From contig CP069300.1 in the NCBI GenBank assembly GCA_016839165.1, positions 1,984,001 through 2,048,000 on the forward strand: 64,000 nucleotides of DNA, in the 5' to 3' direction. The DNA comes from Bradyrhizobium sp. PSBB068. Lineage in GTDB: Bacteria > Pseudomonadota > Alphaproteobacteria > Rhizobiales > Xanthobacteraceae. Below the pieces are notes generated by a model. That model worked only from the letters and a program-made list of their open reading frames with translations. It had not been told where the DNA came from and searched no databases. Shown in pieces: positions 40,583-49,968 of this stretch. Made by a program: the position numbers and the translations under genes. Position 1 is the stretch's first letter, and every line of letters starts with the position of its first letter.

Positions 40583-41500
40583 TCAATGACGCGCTACTCT
40601 CGCGTCGTCAACCGCCACGCTCGCCTGTGCGATCTGTCGGGCGAGATGGGCGACGCGCTCGATGGCGACCGCATCGGGCGAGGCGAGCCAGCTCGCGGTG
40701 AAGGTGAGCGGCGGCAGCTTGAGGTCGGTGTCGAGCAGTTGCAAGCGCCCGTCGGACAATTCGTTCTCGACGATTGCCGACGGAATCACCGCAATGCCAA
40801 GGCCTTCATTGGCCATGTGGATCACGGTCGCGAGCGAGGTCGAGGCGTGCAGCCGGATCGGCGGCAGATCGGGTGCGTTGAACAAGGCGCGCACGGTCTC
40901 GTAGGGCTGGGTCTTGCGCGGAAAGGTGATGATCGGAAACCGCGCCAGGTCCTGCCGCGCCACCGGGCCGTCGCCGAGGCCGAGCGACGGGCTCGCCAGG
41001 AAGCCGATCGGATAATCGCACAGCACATGGTTGTGCGCGCCGGAGGCGGAGACCGGTCCGAGCACGAAGGCGAGCTCGATCTCCTGCGCCAGCAGCCGCG
41101 GCGTCAGGTTCGGTGTGATGTCGACCTCGATCTCCAGCGACAGGTTCGGGTAGATCTCGTTGACGCTCTTGACCAGCCGCGGCAGCCAAGTGTGCACGAT
41201 GGTCTCCGCGACACCGAGCCGCAGCGCGCCGCGCATCGCCGAACGGTCGCCGACCTCGGCCATCATCTCCGAGCGCAGGCCGATCAGTTTCTCTGCGTAG
41301 ATCAGCATCAGCCGCCCGCTCGGCGTCGGCGAGGCCACCCGGTGGTCGCGGTTGAGCAGTTTGACGCCCATCTCGCGCTCGAGCTGGGCAATGCGCTGGG
41401 AGATCGCCGGCTGGGTGGTGTTGAGCCGCTGGGCGGCGCCGCGGAAGCTGCCGAGCTTGACGACCCAGAGGAAGGTTTCGATCGAGCGGAAGTCCGTCAT
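40583..41500 (-). CDS. LysR-family transcriptional regulator
   Basis: 305 residues. The N-terminal winged helix is 'IETFLWVVKLGSFRGAAQRLNTTQPAISQRIAQLEREMGVKLLNRD', about 7-52. The LysR substrate-binding domain follows ('LRLGVAETIVHTWLPRLVKSVNEIYPNLSLEIEVD'). It is divergent from the DUF1445 gene, with a palindrome between them, the standard LysR layout, so it probably controls the hydro-lyase and perhaps the ABC importer beyond. The effector is unknown. Confidence 0.93.
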   Translation of the reverse strand: MTDFRSIETFLWVVKLGSFRGAAQRLNTTQPAISQRIAQLEREMGVKLLNRDHRVASPTPSGRLMLIYAEKLIGLRSEMMAEVGDRSAMRGALRLGVAETIVHTWLPRLVKSVNEIYPNLSLEIEVDITPNLTPRLLAQEIELAFVLGPVSASGAHNHVLCDYPIGFLASPSLGLGDGPVARQDLARFPIITFPRKTQPYETVRALFNAPDLPPIRLHASTSLATVIHMANEGLGIAVIPSAIVENELSDGRLQLLDTDLKLPPLTFTASWLASPDAVAIERVAHLARQIAQASVAVDDARVARH

Positions 41501-41515
41501 GGAAGCATTTTCCCG

Positions 41516-41538
41516 ATCGATAAATTCTAATTATCGAT
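41516..41538. promoter_or_regulatory. LysR-type operator: ATCGATAA-N7-TTATCGAT
   Basis: A perfect 8-bp inverted repeat with seven bases between arms, contained in a 120-base divergent intergenic region, 16 bases upstream of the LysR start. AT-rich dyads of about 20 bases with a T-N11-A core are the usual LysR recognition sites, so autoregulation and control of the divergent gene are likely. Confidence 0.65.
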
Positions 41539-41619
41539 TTTGATTAGAAAGGACGATTAGACATTATATCACGCTTGGTGTTGGTTTGTCCTTGTCGAGA
41601 TTATGGGCAGGAGAATCCC

Positions 41620-42432
41620 ATGACTGTTTTTGCGGCAGTGCAGCGATCTCAAGGGGAACCGGGGCTGGCGAGCGTCGAAGCGCGGCGCGCCTGCCGTGGC
41701 GGCATGGCCTCGGCGACCACGGCCGGTCTCGCCAACGGCTTCGTCCAGGGCAATCTCGCGATCCTGCCGGAGAAGCTCGCCGGCGCCTTCCACCGCTTCT
41801 GCCAGCTCAATCCGAAGCCGTGCCCGATCATCGGCATGTCCGACGTCGGCGATTTCAGGATCCCGGCGCTCGGCCTCGACCTCGACATCCGCACCGACGT
41901 GCCGCGCTACCGGGTCTGGCGCGACGGCGAGGTGGTGGACGAGCCGACCGACATCACCAAATACTGGCGCGACGACCTCGTCACCTTCGTGCTCGGCTGC
42001 TCCTATTCGTTCGAGGAGGCGCTGCTGGATGACGGGCTGCCGATCCGTCACATTGAGCGCAACCTGCGTGTGCCAATGTACCGGACCAATATCGCCTGCA
42101 AGCCGTCGGGGCCGTTCGAAGGACCCATGGTGGTGTCGATGCGCCCGTCGGCGGATGCGATCCGCGCGGTGCAGATCACGTCGCGCTTTCCGTCGGTGCA
42201 CGGCGCGCCGGTGCATCTCGGCCATCCGCATGCGATCGGCATCAAGGATATCACCAAGCCCGATTATGGCGATGCGGTGCCGGTGGCCGATGACGAGATC
42301 CCGGTGTTCTGGGCTTGTGGCGTGACGCCGCAATCGGTGATCGCAGCTGCGAAGCTGCCGTTCGCGATCACGCATGCGCCGGGGCTGATGCTGGTGACCG
42401 ATCTCAGGAACAGGCAGCTCGCTGTGCTCTGA
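41620..42432 (+). CDS. DUF1445 putative hydro-lyase
   Basis: 270 residues of the DUF1445/YcsI-type family: '[15 protein letters not shown]', '[23 protein letters not shown]', '[36 protein letters not shown]' and '[28 protein letters not shown]'. Members are annotated as hydro-lyases, with a D-glutamate cyclase known in mitochondria. GCAGGAGAA precedes the ATG. Divergent from the LysR gene and 85 bases upstream of the ABC substrate-binding gene, so the imported compound may be its substrate. Confidence 0.88.
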   Translation: MTVFAAVQRSQGEPGLASVEARRACRGGMASATTAGLANGFVQGNLAILPEKLAGAFHRFCQLNPKPCPIIGMSDVGDFRIPALGLDLDIRTDVPRYRVWRDGEVVDEPTDITKYWRDDLVTFVLGCSYSFEEALLDDGLPIRHIERNLRVPMYRTNIACKPSGPFEGPMVVSMRPSADAIRAVQITSRFPSVHGAPVHLGHPHAIGIKDITKPDYGDAVPVADDEIPVFWACGVTPQSVIAAAKLPFAITHAPGLMLVTDLRNRQLAVL

Positions 42433-42517
42433 ATAGGCAATTCGTGCAATTCATTGAGGCTTTACTGCGCGCTACAAGCGTCACATCGATAAGAACAAAG
42501 CTGAAGGGGAAATTTCG

Positions 42518-43765
42518 ATGACGATCTCTCGCCGTAACGTATTGCTGGGTGCCACCGCCGCCGCCGCGCTCGGTCCGATCGCCGCGCGCGCGCAGACAAG
42601 CGAAGTGGCCATCGGCGTGATCTATCCGCTGTCCGGCTCCAGTGCCGCGATCGGCGTCGATGCGCAGCATGCCTTCAACACCGCGGCCGACATCATCAAC
42701 AAGAACTACGATTTCGCGCTGCCGCTCGCCAAGGGCGAGGGCCTGTCCGGCCTCGGCGGCGCCAAGGTCAAGCTGGTGTTCGCCGACCACCAGGCCGATC
42801 CGCAGAAGGGCCGCGCCGAGACCGAGCGCCTGATCACCCAGGAGAAGGTCTGCGCCGTCGTCGGCACCTATCAGAGCGCGGTCGCCGTCACCGTCAGCCA
42901 GACCTGCGAGCGCTACGGCGTTCCGTTCATCTCGGCCGACAATTCCTCGCCGAGCCTGCACCGCCGCGGCCTGAAGTACTATTTCCGCGCCTCGCCGCAT
43001 GACGAGATGTTCTCGGCTGCGATGTTCGACTTCTTCGATGCGATGAAGAAGAAGGGCCAGAAGATCGAGACCCTGGCGCTGTTCCACGAGGACACCATCT
43101 TCGGCACCGATTCGGCGAACGCCCAGACCAAGCTCGCGGCCGATCGCGGCTACAAGATCGTGGCCGACATCAAGTATCGCGCCAACTCGCCGTCGCTGAC
43201 CGCCGAGGTGCAGCAGCTCAAGGCGGCCAATGCCGACGTGCTGATGCCGTCGAGCTACACCACCGACTCGATCCTCTTGGTCAAGACCATGGCGGAGCTC
43301 GGCTACAAGCCGAAGAACATCATGGCGCAGGACGCCGGCTTCTCGGAGAAGGCGACCTATGATGCCGTCGGCGACAAGCTCGAGGGCGTGATCTCGCGCG
43401 GCAGCTTCTCGCTCGACCTGGCGCAGAAGCGGCCGATGGTCGGTTTGATCAACGAAATGTACCGCGCCAAGTCCGGCAAGGACTTCAACGACTACACGTC
43501 GCGCCAGTTCATGGGCCTCATCATCATGGCCGATGCCGTCAACCGCGCCAAGTCGACCGACGGCGAAAAGATCCGCGAGGCGCTGGTCGCGACCGACATG
43601 CCCGGCGATGTCACCATCATGCCGTGGCGGCGGGTCAAGTTCGACGAGATGGGGCAGAACAACTTCGCCGATCCGGTGCTGCTGCAATATTCCGCGAAGA
43701 ATTTCGTCACGATCTTCCCGGAACAGGCCGCCGTCTCCGAGGCGATCTGGCCAATGAACAGCTGA
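42518..43765 (+). CDS. ABC transporter substrate-binding protein, branched-chain amino acid type
   Basis: 415 residues of the periplasmic type-1 binding fold. It begins with a twin-arginine-like leader 'MTISRRNVLLGATAAAALG' followed by 'ARAQ', suggesting folded export. 'VIYPLSGSSAAIGVDAQHAFNTAADIIN' and 'VVGTYQSAVAVTVSQTCERYGVPFISAD' are Peripla_BP_6 features. The family binds amino acids, urea, amides or aromatic acids. AAGGGGA precedes the ATG. A 236-base gap with a 31-base repeat separates it from the permease genes. Confidence 0.9.
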   Translation: MTISRRNVLLGATAAAALGPIAARAQTSEVAIGVIYPLSGSSAAIGVDAQHAFNTAADIINKNYDFALPLAKGEGLSGLGGAKVKLVFADHQADPQKGRAETERLITQEKVCAVVGTYQSAVAVTVSQTCERYGVPFISADNSSPSLHRRGLKYYFRASPHDEMFSAAMFDFFDAMKKKGQKIETLALFHEDTIFGTDSANAQTKLAADRGYKIVADIKYRANSPSLTAEVQQLKAANADVLMPSSYTTDSILLVKTMAELGYKPKNIMAQDAGFSEKATYDAVGDKLEGVISRGSFSLDLAQKRPMVGLINEMYRAKSGKDFNDYTSRQFMGLIIMADAVNRAKSTDGEKIREALVATDMPGDVTIMPWRRVKFDEMGQNNFADPVLLQYSAKNFVTIFPEQAAVSEAIWPMNS

Positions 43766-43939
43766 CCGGTCGACCACTCTCCACGCGTCGTCCCGGGCAA
43801 GCGACTTGTCCGCCGAAGCTAAGCCAGCGAAGGCGGAAGCGCGACCCGGGACCCCCGCGCGAGTGCTTGCACTCGTCGCGCAACCACAGGCAGGCGTTTT
43901 GCGATGATAGGCTGTTGTCTTTTCTCCCTATGCATTTGT

Positions 43940-43970
43940 GGTAATGGGTCCTGGCCTTCGCCAGGACGAC
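43940..43970. repeat. 31-base repeat, copy 1
   Basis: Begins GGTAATGGGTCCTGG and ends CCAGGACGAC around 'ccttcg', so it is itself a hairpin. It is identical over 31 bases to 47398-47428. The two copies bracket the permease-ATPase genes. The rest of 43766-44001 holds other small palindromes but no gene. Confidence 0.8.
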
Positions 43971-44001
43971 ACCGGGGCCATACATTGACCGGGACGCAGC
44001 G

Positions 44002-44880
44002 GTGACAGCCGAGACCATTATCCAGAGTTTGGCGAGCGGCCTCCTGATGGGGCTGCTGTACGGACTGATCGCCGCCGGCCTCGCATTGATCTTCGGATTG
44101 ATGGACGTCGTGAATTTCGCTCACGGCGAGTTCCTGATGATCGCGATGTACGCGACATTCTTCCTGTTCGCGTTCTTCGCGATCGATCCCTTGCTGGCGG
44201 CGCCGCTGGTTGCCGCGGCCTTGTTCGTGTTCGGCGCGGTGGTCTATCTGTTGGTGGTCCGCTTCGCGATGCGCGCCAAGGCCAATGCCGGCATGGTGCA
44301 GATCTTCTCTACCTTCGGCCTCGCGATCGTGATGCGGGGTCTGGCCCAGTTCTTCTTTACGCCGGACTACCGCAGCGTCACCAACTCCTGGGTCGGCGGC
44401 AAGACGATATCGATTGCCGGCATCTATTTGCCGGAGCCGCAGCTGATCGGCGCGATGCTGTCGATCGCAGCCTTCGTCGCGCTCTACTTCTTCATCAATC
44501 GCACCGATTTCGGCCGCGCGCTCGAGGCGACGCGCGAGGACGCCGGTGCGGTCGCCCTGGTCGGCATCGACAAGAACCGGGTGTTCGCGCTCGGCTGGGG
44601 CCTCGGCGCGGCCTTGGTCGGACTTGCCGGCGCCATCATGGCGATCTTCTTCTACATCTACCCCGACGTCGGCGCCTCCTTTGCGCTGATCGCCTACGTC
44701 ACCGTGGCGCTCGGCGGCTTCGGCAGCGTGTTCGGCGCCTTTGCCGGCGGCATCATCGTCGGCCTGGTGGAAGCGACCACGGCGATGATCCTGCCGCCGT
44801 CGCTGAAATCGGTCGGCATCTATGCCGTCTATCTGCTGGTCGTCTTTGTCCGCCCGCGCGGCCTGTTCGGATCGATGTGA
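44002..44880 (+). CDS. Branched-chain-type ABC permease (LivH-like)
   Basis: 292 residues with about eight membrane helices, including 'LASGLLMGLLYGLIAAGLALIFGLMDVVNFAHGEFLMIAMYATFF' at about 10-54, the N-terminal signature of LivH permeases. 'EDAGAVALVGIDKNRVFALGWGLGAALVGLAGAI' is the EAA-like loop. The start is GTG 44002 with a weak ribosome site. Stop overlaps the next start. Inner membrane partner of the LivM-like protein. Confidence 0.9.
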   Translation: MTAETIIQSLASGLLMGLLYGLIAAGLALIFGLMDVVNFAHGEFLMIAMYATFFLFAFFAIDPLLAAPLVAAALFVFGAVVYLLVVRFAMRAKANAGMVQIFSTFGLAIVMRGLAQFFFTPDYRSVTNSWVGGKTISIAGIYLPEPQLIGAMLSIAAFVALYFFINRTDFGRALEATREDAGAVALVGIDKNRVFALGWGLGAALVGLAGAIMAIFFYIYPDVGASFALIAYVTVALGGFGSVFGAFAGGIIVGLVEATTAMILPPSLKSVGIYAVYLLVVFVRPRGLFGSM

Positions 44881-45862
44881 TGGACACCCACTTCGCCCAA
44901 CGCCGCAGGCGTGACCTGATCGTGGCGGCCTGCCTTGCGGCGGTCGCCGCGCTGGTGCCGCTGTTCGTCAAGGACGTCTACGTCCAGAACATCATGGTCC
45001 TGACCCTGATGTATGCCGCGCTGTCGCAGAGCTGGAACATCCTGTCCGGCTATTGCGGGCAGATTTCGCTCGGCCATGCGCTGTATTTCGGGCTCGGGGC
45101 CTATACCACCGCGCTGCTGTTCACCAAGTTCGGCGTGCTGCCGTGGTTCGGCATGCTGGCGGGCGGGGCGATCTCGGCCGTGATCGCGATGGCGCTGGGC
45201 TATCCCTGCTTCCGCCTGCGCGGGCATTACTTCGTGATCGCGACCATCGTGATCGCCGAGATCGCGCTGGTTTTGATCCAGAACTGGGATTGGGCGGGCG
45301 CCGCCCTCGGCATCGACATCCCGGTGCGCGGCGACAGCTGGCTGAAATTCCAGTTCGCCCGCTCGAAGCTGCCGTATTTCTATTTCGCGCTGGCGCTGGC
45401 CTGCATCGCCTGGTTCGTCACCTGGTGGCTGGAAGATTCCAAATGGGGTTTTTGGTGGCGCGCGGTGAAGGACAATCCCGACGCAGCCGAAAGCCTCGGC
45501 GTGGTCGTGTTCAATTCCAAGATGGGCGCGGCGGCTGTCTCGGCGTTCCTGGTCGCGGTCGGGGGCAGCTTCTATGCCCAGTTCGTCTCCTATATCGATC
45601 CCGAGAGCGTGATGGGCTTCCAGTTCTCGCTGTTGATGGCGCTGCCCGCCGTGCTCGGGGGCATCGGCACCTTGTGGGGCCCGGTCCTGGGTGCGGTGAT
45701 CCTGATCCCGCTCACCGAGCTGACGCGCTCGTTCATCGGCGGGTCCGGCCGCGGCGTCGACCTGATCGTCTACGGCGCGCTGATCGTCGCGATCTCGCTG
45801 GCGCTGCCGAAGGGGCTGGTCAGCGTGTTCAGCATGCTCACCGGGCGCAAGGAGGCGGCGCG

Positions 45863-45866
<4 letters not shown>
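44880..45866 (+). CDS. Branched-chain-type ABC permease (LivM-like)
   Basis: 328 residues, about ten membrane helices. 'ALSQSWNILSGYCGQISLGHALYFGLGAYTTALLF' and 'GFWWRAVKDNPDAAESLGVVVFNSKMGAAAVSAFLVAVGGSFY' are LivM hallmarks. The ATG at 44880 shares a base with the preceding TGA stop; a GTG one codon earlier is the alternative. Its stop overlaps the ATPase start (ATGA), so the operon is translationally coupled. Confidence 0.9.
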
Positions 45867-46577
<711 letters not shown>

Positions 46578-46594
<17 letters not shown>

Positions 46595-47282
46595 AGTCAC
46601 CACCGCCTATCAGGGCCTGGTTGCGATCTCCTCGGTGTCGATCGACGTCACCAAGGGCGAGATCGTCTGCGTCGCCGGCGCCAACGGCGCGGGCAAGTCG
46701 ACGCTGTTGAAATCGATTGCCGGGGCCGAGCGTCCGCGCGCCGGCACCGTCACCTTCGACGGCACGCGCATCGACGGCCAGCCGCAGCATGTCATCACGG
46801 CCGGCGGCATCGCCTTCGTGCCGGAGAACCGCCGGCTGTTTCCGCGGCTTTCGGTAAGCGACAATCTGCGGCTCGGCAGCTATCTCTATCGCAGCCAGTC
46901 CGACCGCGATGCGCCGCTCGATCTGGTGTTCAATCTGTTCCCGCGGCTCGGCGAGCGGCTCGAGCAACGCGCCGAGACCTTGTCCGGCGGCGAGCAGCAG
47001 ATGCTCGCGATCGGCCGCGCGCTGATGACGCGGCCGCGGCTGCTGATGCTCGACGAGCCGTCGCAGGGCATCATGCCGAAACTGGTGGACGAGATCTTCC
47101 AAGCCGTGAAACGCATCCGCGACGCCGGCATGACGGTCCTGATCGTCGAGCAGCGGATGGCCGAATGTTTGGAGATCGCCGACCGCGCCTACATTCTGCA
47201 GACCGGCCGCGTGCTGATGCAGGGCACCGCGGCCGAGATCAGCGGTAACCCGGACGTGCGCAAGGCGTATCTGGGGCTGTAG
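46578..47282 (+). CDS. ABC ATPase, LivF type
   Basis: 234 residues. Walker A GANGAGKST (about 34-42), signature LSGGEQQM, Walker B 'LLMLDEPSQGIMPKLV' and the H-loop in 'VLIVEQRM' are intact, in contrast with the neighbouring LivG-type ATPase. 'FVPENRRLFPRLSVSDNLRLG' is typical of LivF. It starts 17 bases inside the end of the LivG-type gene. Last gene of the importer operon. Confidence 0.92.
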
Positions 47283-47289
47283 TTTCTCC

Positions 47290-47428
47290 GTCGTCCTGGA
47301 CAAGCGAGCCAAGCGAGCGCGATCCAGGACCCATTACCACCGTCGTCCGTGTGGTGCGTGGTATGTCCGGGCATGTCGCGCCGCAACTGCATCCTGGGGT
47401 AATGGGTCCTGGCCTTCGCCAGGACGAC
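47290..47428. repeat. 31-base repeat, copy 2, with inverted partner
   Basis: The copy at 47398-47428 is identical to 43940-43970. An inverted partial copy, ending CCAGGACCCATTACC (47324-47338), precedes it, so the segment can fold into a long stem between two convergent genes, where it could terminate transcription from both sides. Confidence 0.8.
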
Positions 47429-47433
47429 GAAAG

Positions 47434-48090
47434 CTAATGCCCATGCTCCGGCAACGTCAGCCCGAACACCTTGGTCAAATCCGCCACCTGTTCGGGCGAG
47501 AGATAGCGCGGGTTGAGCCCGCGCAGCAGCAGATAGAGTTTGGCGGTTTCTTCGAGTTCCTCGGTCGCGAACACGGCCGCTTCCAGTGTGTCGCCGGAGA
47601 CGACGGGGCCGTGATTGGCGAGCAGCACCGATGAATATTGCCCGGCAAGCCCCCTGATCGCGTCGGCGACCGCGGGATCGCCGGGGCGATAATAGGGCAC
47701 CAGCGCGGTCTGGCCGCACTTCATGACGTAATAGGCCGTCATCGCCGGCAGCACCGCGCGCGGATCGATCTCGGGCAGCATCGACAGTGCGACCGAATGG
47801 GTCGAGTGCAGGTGCACCACGGCGCCGGCGCTCGTGCGCGTCTGGTAGAGCGCGGTGTGCAGCGGCACTTCCTTGGTAGGGGCATCGCCGGAGACGAGGC
47901 GGCCGCCACTGTCAAGCCGCGACATCTTCGCCGGATCGAGGAAGCCGAGCGAGGCATTGGTCGGCGTCACCAGCCAGCCGCCGTCGTCGAGCCGGACGCT
48001 GATATTGCCCGACGAGCCCGGCGTCAGCCCGCGCTCGAACAGCGAGCGGCCGAAGCGGCAGATGTCTTCACGAAGCTTTGTTTCGCTCAT
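47434..48090 (-). CDS. otnC: Class II aldolase-family decarboxylase, OtnC-like
   Basis: 218 residues of the class II aldolase/adducin fold. Zinc site residues appear in 'VVHLHSTHSVALSML' (HxH) and 'LLANHGPVVSGDTLEAAVFATEELEETAKL'. 'FERGLTPGSSGNISVRL' is the fuculose-aldolase-type N-terminus. In the company of LtnD, OtnI and OtnK it is best read as 3-oxo-tetronate 4-phosphate decarboxylase, giving dihydroxyacetone phosphate plus CO2. It is divergent from ltnD, 171 bases away. Confidence 0.87.
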   Translation of the reverse strand: MSETKLREDICRFGRSLFERGLTPGSSGNISVRLDDGGWLVTPTNASLGFLDPAKMSRLDSGGRLVSGDAPTKEVPLHTALYQTRTSAGAVVHLHSTHSVALSMLPEIDPRAVLPAMTAYYVMKCGQTALVPYYRPGDPAVADAIRGLAGQYSSVLLANHGPVVSGDTLEAAVFATEELEETAKLYLLLRGLNPRYLSPEQVADLTKVFGLTLPEHGH

Positions 48091-48261
48091 CCGGGTTTCG
48101 CTTTCGGCGTCATCTTTGCCGCCATCCGTTTTCAGCTTTGTCTCATGCTTTGGCAGCGCGGCCAAGCCGTGATAGGCAAGCAGCAACGCGCTTGATCGGG
48201 AAAGGCGAAAGCCGGTTTTCCGAAAATGCTCAAACAACCAAAAATCCTCAGGGATCGCCTT

Positions 48262-49173
48262 ATGTCCAGTTCCGCAACACTGCACGTCGCCGTCATCGGA
48301 CTGGGTTCGATGGGATACGGCATGGCGACCTCGCTCAAGCGCGCCGGCTTCGTCGTGACCGGCTGCGACGTGTCGGCCGATGCCGTCGCGCGCTTCGTGG
48401 CCGATGGCGGGAAGGGTGCGAAGACGCCGGCCGAGGCGGCCAGGGATGCCGACATCGTCGTCAGCGTCGTCGTGAATGCGGCGCAGACCGAGGCCATCCT
48501 GTTCGGTAAGGACGGCGCCGCCGAGACGCTGGCCAAGGACGCTGTCTTCATCTCCTCGGCGACCATGGATCCCGAGATCGCGCGGCGTCTCGCCAAGCAG
48601 CTCGAAGCCACCGGCCGGCATTATCTCGATGCGCCGATCTCGGGCGGCGCGCAGCGCGCGGCGCAGGGCGAGTTGACCATTCTCGCCTCCGGCAGTGCGG
48701 CGGCGTTCGCGAAGGCGCGGCCGGCGCTTGATGCGATGGCGGCAAAGCTCTACGAACTCGGCGATGCCGCCGGGCAGGGCGCCGCATTCAAGATGATCAA
48801 CCAGCTGCTGGCCGGCGTGCACATCGCGGCCGCTTCCGAGGCGATTGCCTTTGCCGCCAAGCAGGGCCTCGATATCCGGAAAGTCTACGAGGTGATCACG
48901 GCCTCCGCCGGCAATTCCTGGATGTTCGAGAACCGCATGCCGCATGTGCTCGACGGCGACTATGCGCCGCGCAGCGCGGTCGAGATTTTCGTCAAGGACC
49001 TCGGCATCATCCAGGACATGGCGCGCAATGCGCGGTTCCCGGTGCCGGTCTCGGCCGCGGCGCTGCAGATGTTTCTGATGACGGCGGCCGCCGGCATGGG
49101 CCGCGACGACGATGCGTCGGTGGCGCGGATGTATGCCCAGGTCACCGGCACCAAGCTTCCCGGCGCGAAATAA
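48262..49173 (+). CDS. ltnD: L-threonate dehydrogenase LtnD-like
   Basis: 303 residues of the 3-hydroxyisobutyrate-dehydrogenase-like beta-hydroxyacid dehydrogenase family. NAD loop 'VAVIGLGSMGYGMA' (9-21), substrate motif 'DAPISGGAQRA' and the catalytic Lys177 in 'GAAFKMINQLLAGVHIAAASEA'. The context of otnI, otnK and otnC points to L-threonate 2-dehydrogenase. The ATG at 48262 has AGGGA eight bases upstream; the reading from 48226 is less likely. First gene of the ltnD-otnI-otnK operon. Confidence 0.88.
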   Translation: MSSSATLHVAVIGLGSMGYGMATSLKRAGFVVTGCDVSADAVARFVADGGKGAKTPAEAARDADIVVSVVVNAAQTEAILFGKDGAAETLAKDAVFISSATMDPEIARRLAKQLEATGRHYLDAPISGGAQRAAQGELTILASGSAAAFAKARPALDAMAAKLYELGDAAGQGAAFKMINQLLAGVHIAAASEAIAFAAKQGLDIRKVYEVITASAGNSWMFENRMPHVLDGDYAPRSAVEIFVKDLGIIQDMARNARFPVPVSAAALQMFLMTAAAGMGRDDDASVARMYAQVTGTKLPGAK

Positions 49174-49185
49174 GAGGATCCTGCA

Positions 49186-49968
49186 ATGCCGCGCTTTGCC
49201 GCCAACCTCACCATGATGTTCAACGAAGTCCCGTTCCTCGACCGCTTCGACGCCGCGGCGAAATCGGGCTTTACCGCGGTCGAATTCCTGTTTCCCTACG
49301 ACCATCCGGCCGAGGAGGTCGGCAAGCGGCTGAAAGGCGCCGGGCTGACGCAGGCGCTGTTCAACCTGCCGCCGGGCGACTGGAACGCCGGCGAGAAGGG
49401 ATTTGCCGCGCTGCCGGATCGCTTCGCCGATCTGCAAGCGAGCCTGAAGACCGCGCTGCCCTATGCAGAGGCGACCGGCGTCAAGCGGGTGCATCTGATG
49501 GCGGGGATTGCCGATCGCAATGATCGGCATGCCGTCGAAGCCTTCTACAAATCGGTCGCTTACGCTGCGGAATTCTTCGCGCCGCACGGCCTCGACGTCG
49601 TGATCGAGCCGATCAATCCGCGCAACGTGCCGGGCTATTTCCTCAACGACTTCAACTTCGCGTACGAGTTGATCCGTGAACTCAAAATCCCGAACCTCAA
49701 GCTGCAGTTCGACATCTATCACTGCCAGATCATCCATGGCGACGTCACGATGCGGCTGCGCGAGATGATGCCGATCATCGGCCACATCCAGATCGCCTCG
49801 ATCCCCTCGCGCAACGAGCCCGATGACGAGGAGCTGAACTATCCGTTCCTGTTCGGCGAGCTCGACCGGCTCGGCTACGGCGGCTTCGTCGGCTGCGAAT
49901 ACAATCCGCGCGGCAAGACCACGGACGGTCTGGCCTGGTTCAAGCCCTATGCCGGAGCAAGATCGTGA
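49186..49968 (+). CDS. otnI: 2-oxo-tetronate isomerase OtnI-like
   Basis: 260 residues of the hydroxypyruvate-isomerase TIM-barrel family: 'FAANLTMMFNEVPFLDRFDAAAKSGFTAVEFLFPYD', 'KRVHLMAGIADRNDRHAVEAFYKSVAYAAEFFAPHGLDVVIEPINPRNVPGYFL' and 'NLKLQFDIYHCQIIHGDVTMRLREMMPIIGHIQIA'. The metal-binding Glu, Asp and His residues are conserved. In tetronate operons this enzyme converts 2-oxo- to 3-oxo-tetronate. The gene starts 12 bases after ltnD and shares GTGA with otnK. Confidence 0.9.
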   Translation: MPRFAANLTMMFNEVPFLDRFDAAAKSGFTAVEFLFPYDHPAEEVGKRLKGAGLTQALFNLPPGDWNAGEKGFAALPDRFADLQASLKTALPYAEATGVKRVHLMAGIADRNDRHAVEAFYKSVAYAAEFFAPHGLDVVIEPINPRNVPGYFLNDFNFAYELIRELKIPNLKLQFDIYHCQIIHGDVTMRLREMMPIIGHIQIASIPSRNEPDDEELNYPFLFGELDRLGYGGFVGCEYNPRGKTTDGLAWFKPYAGARS

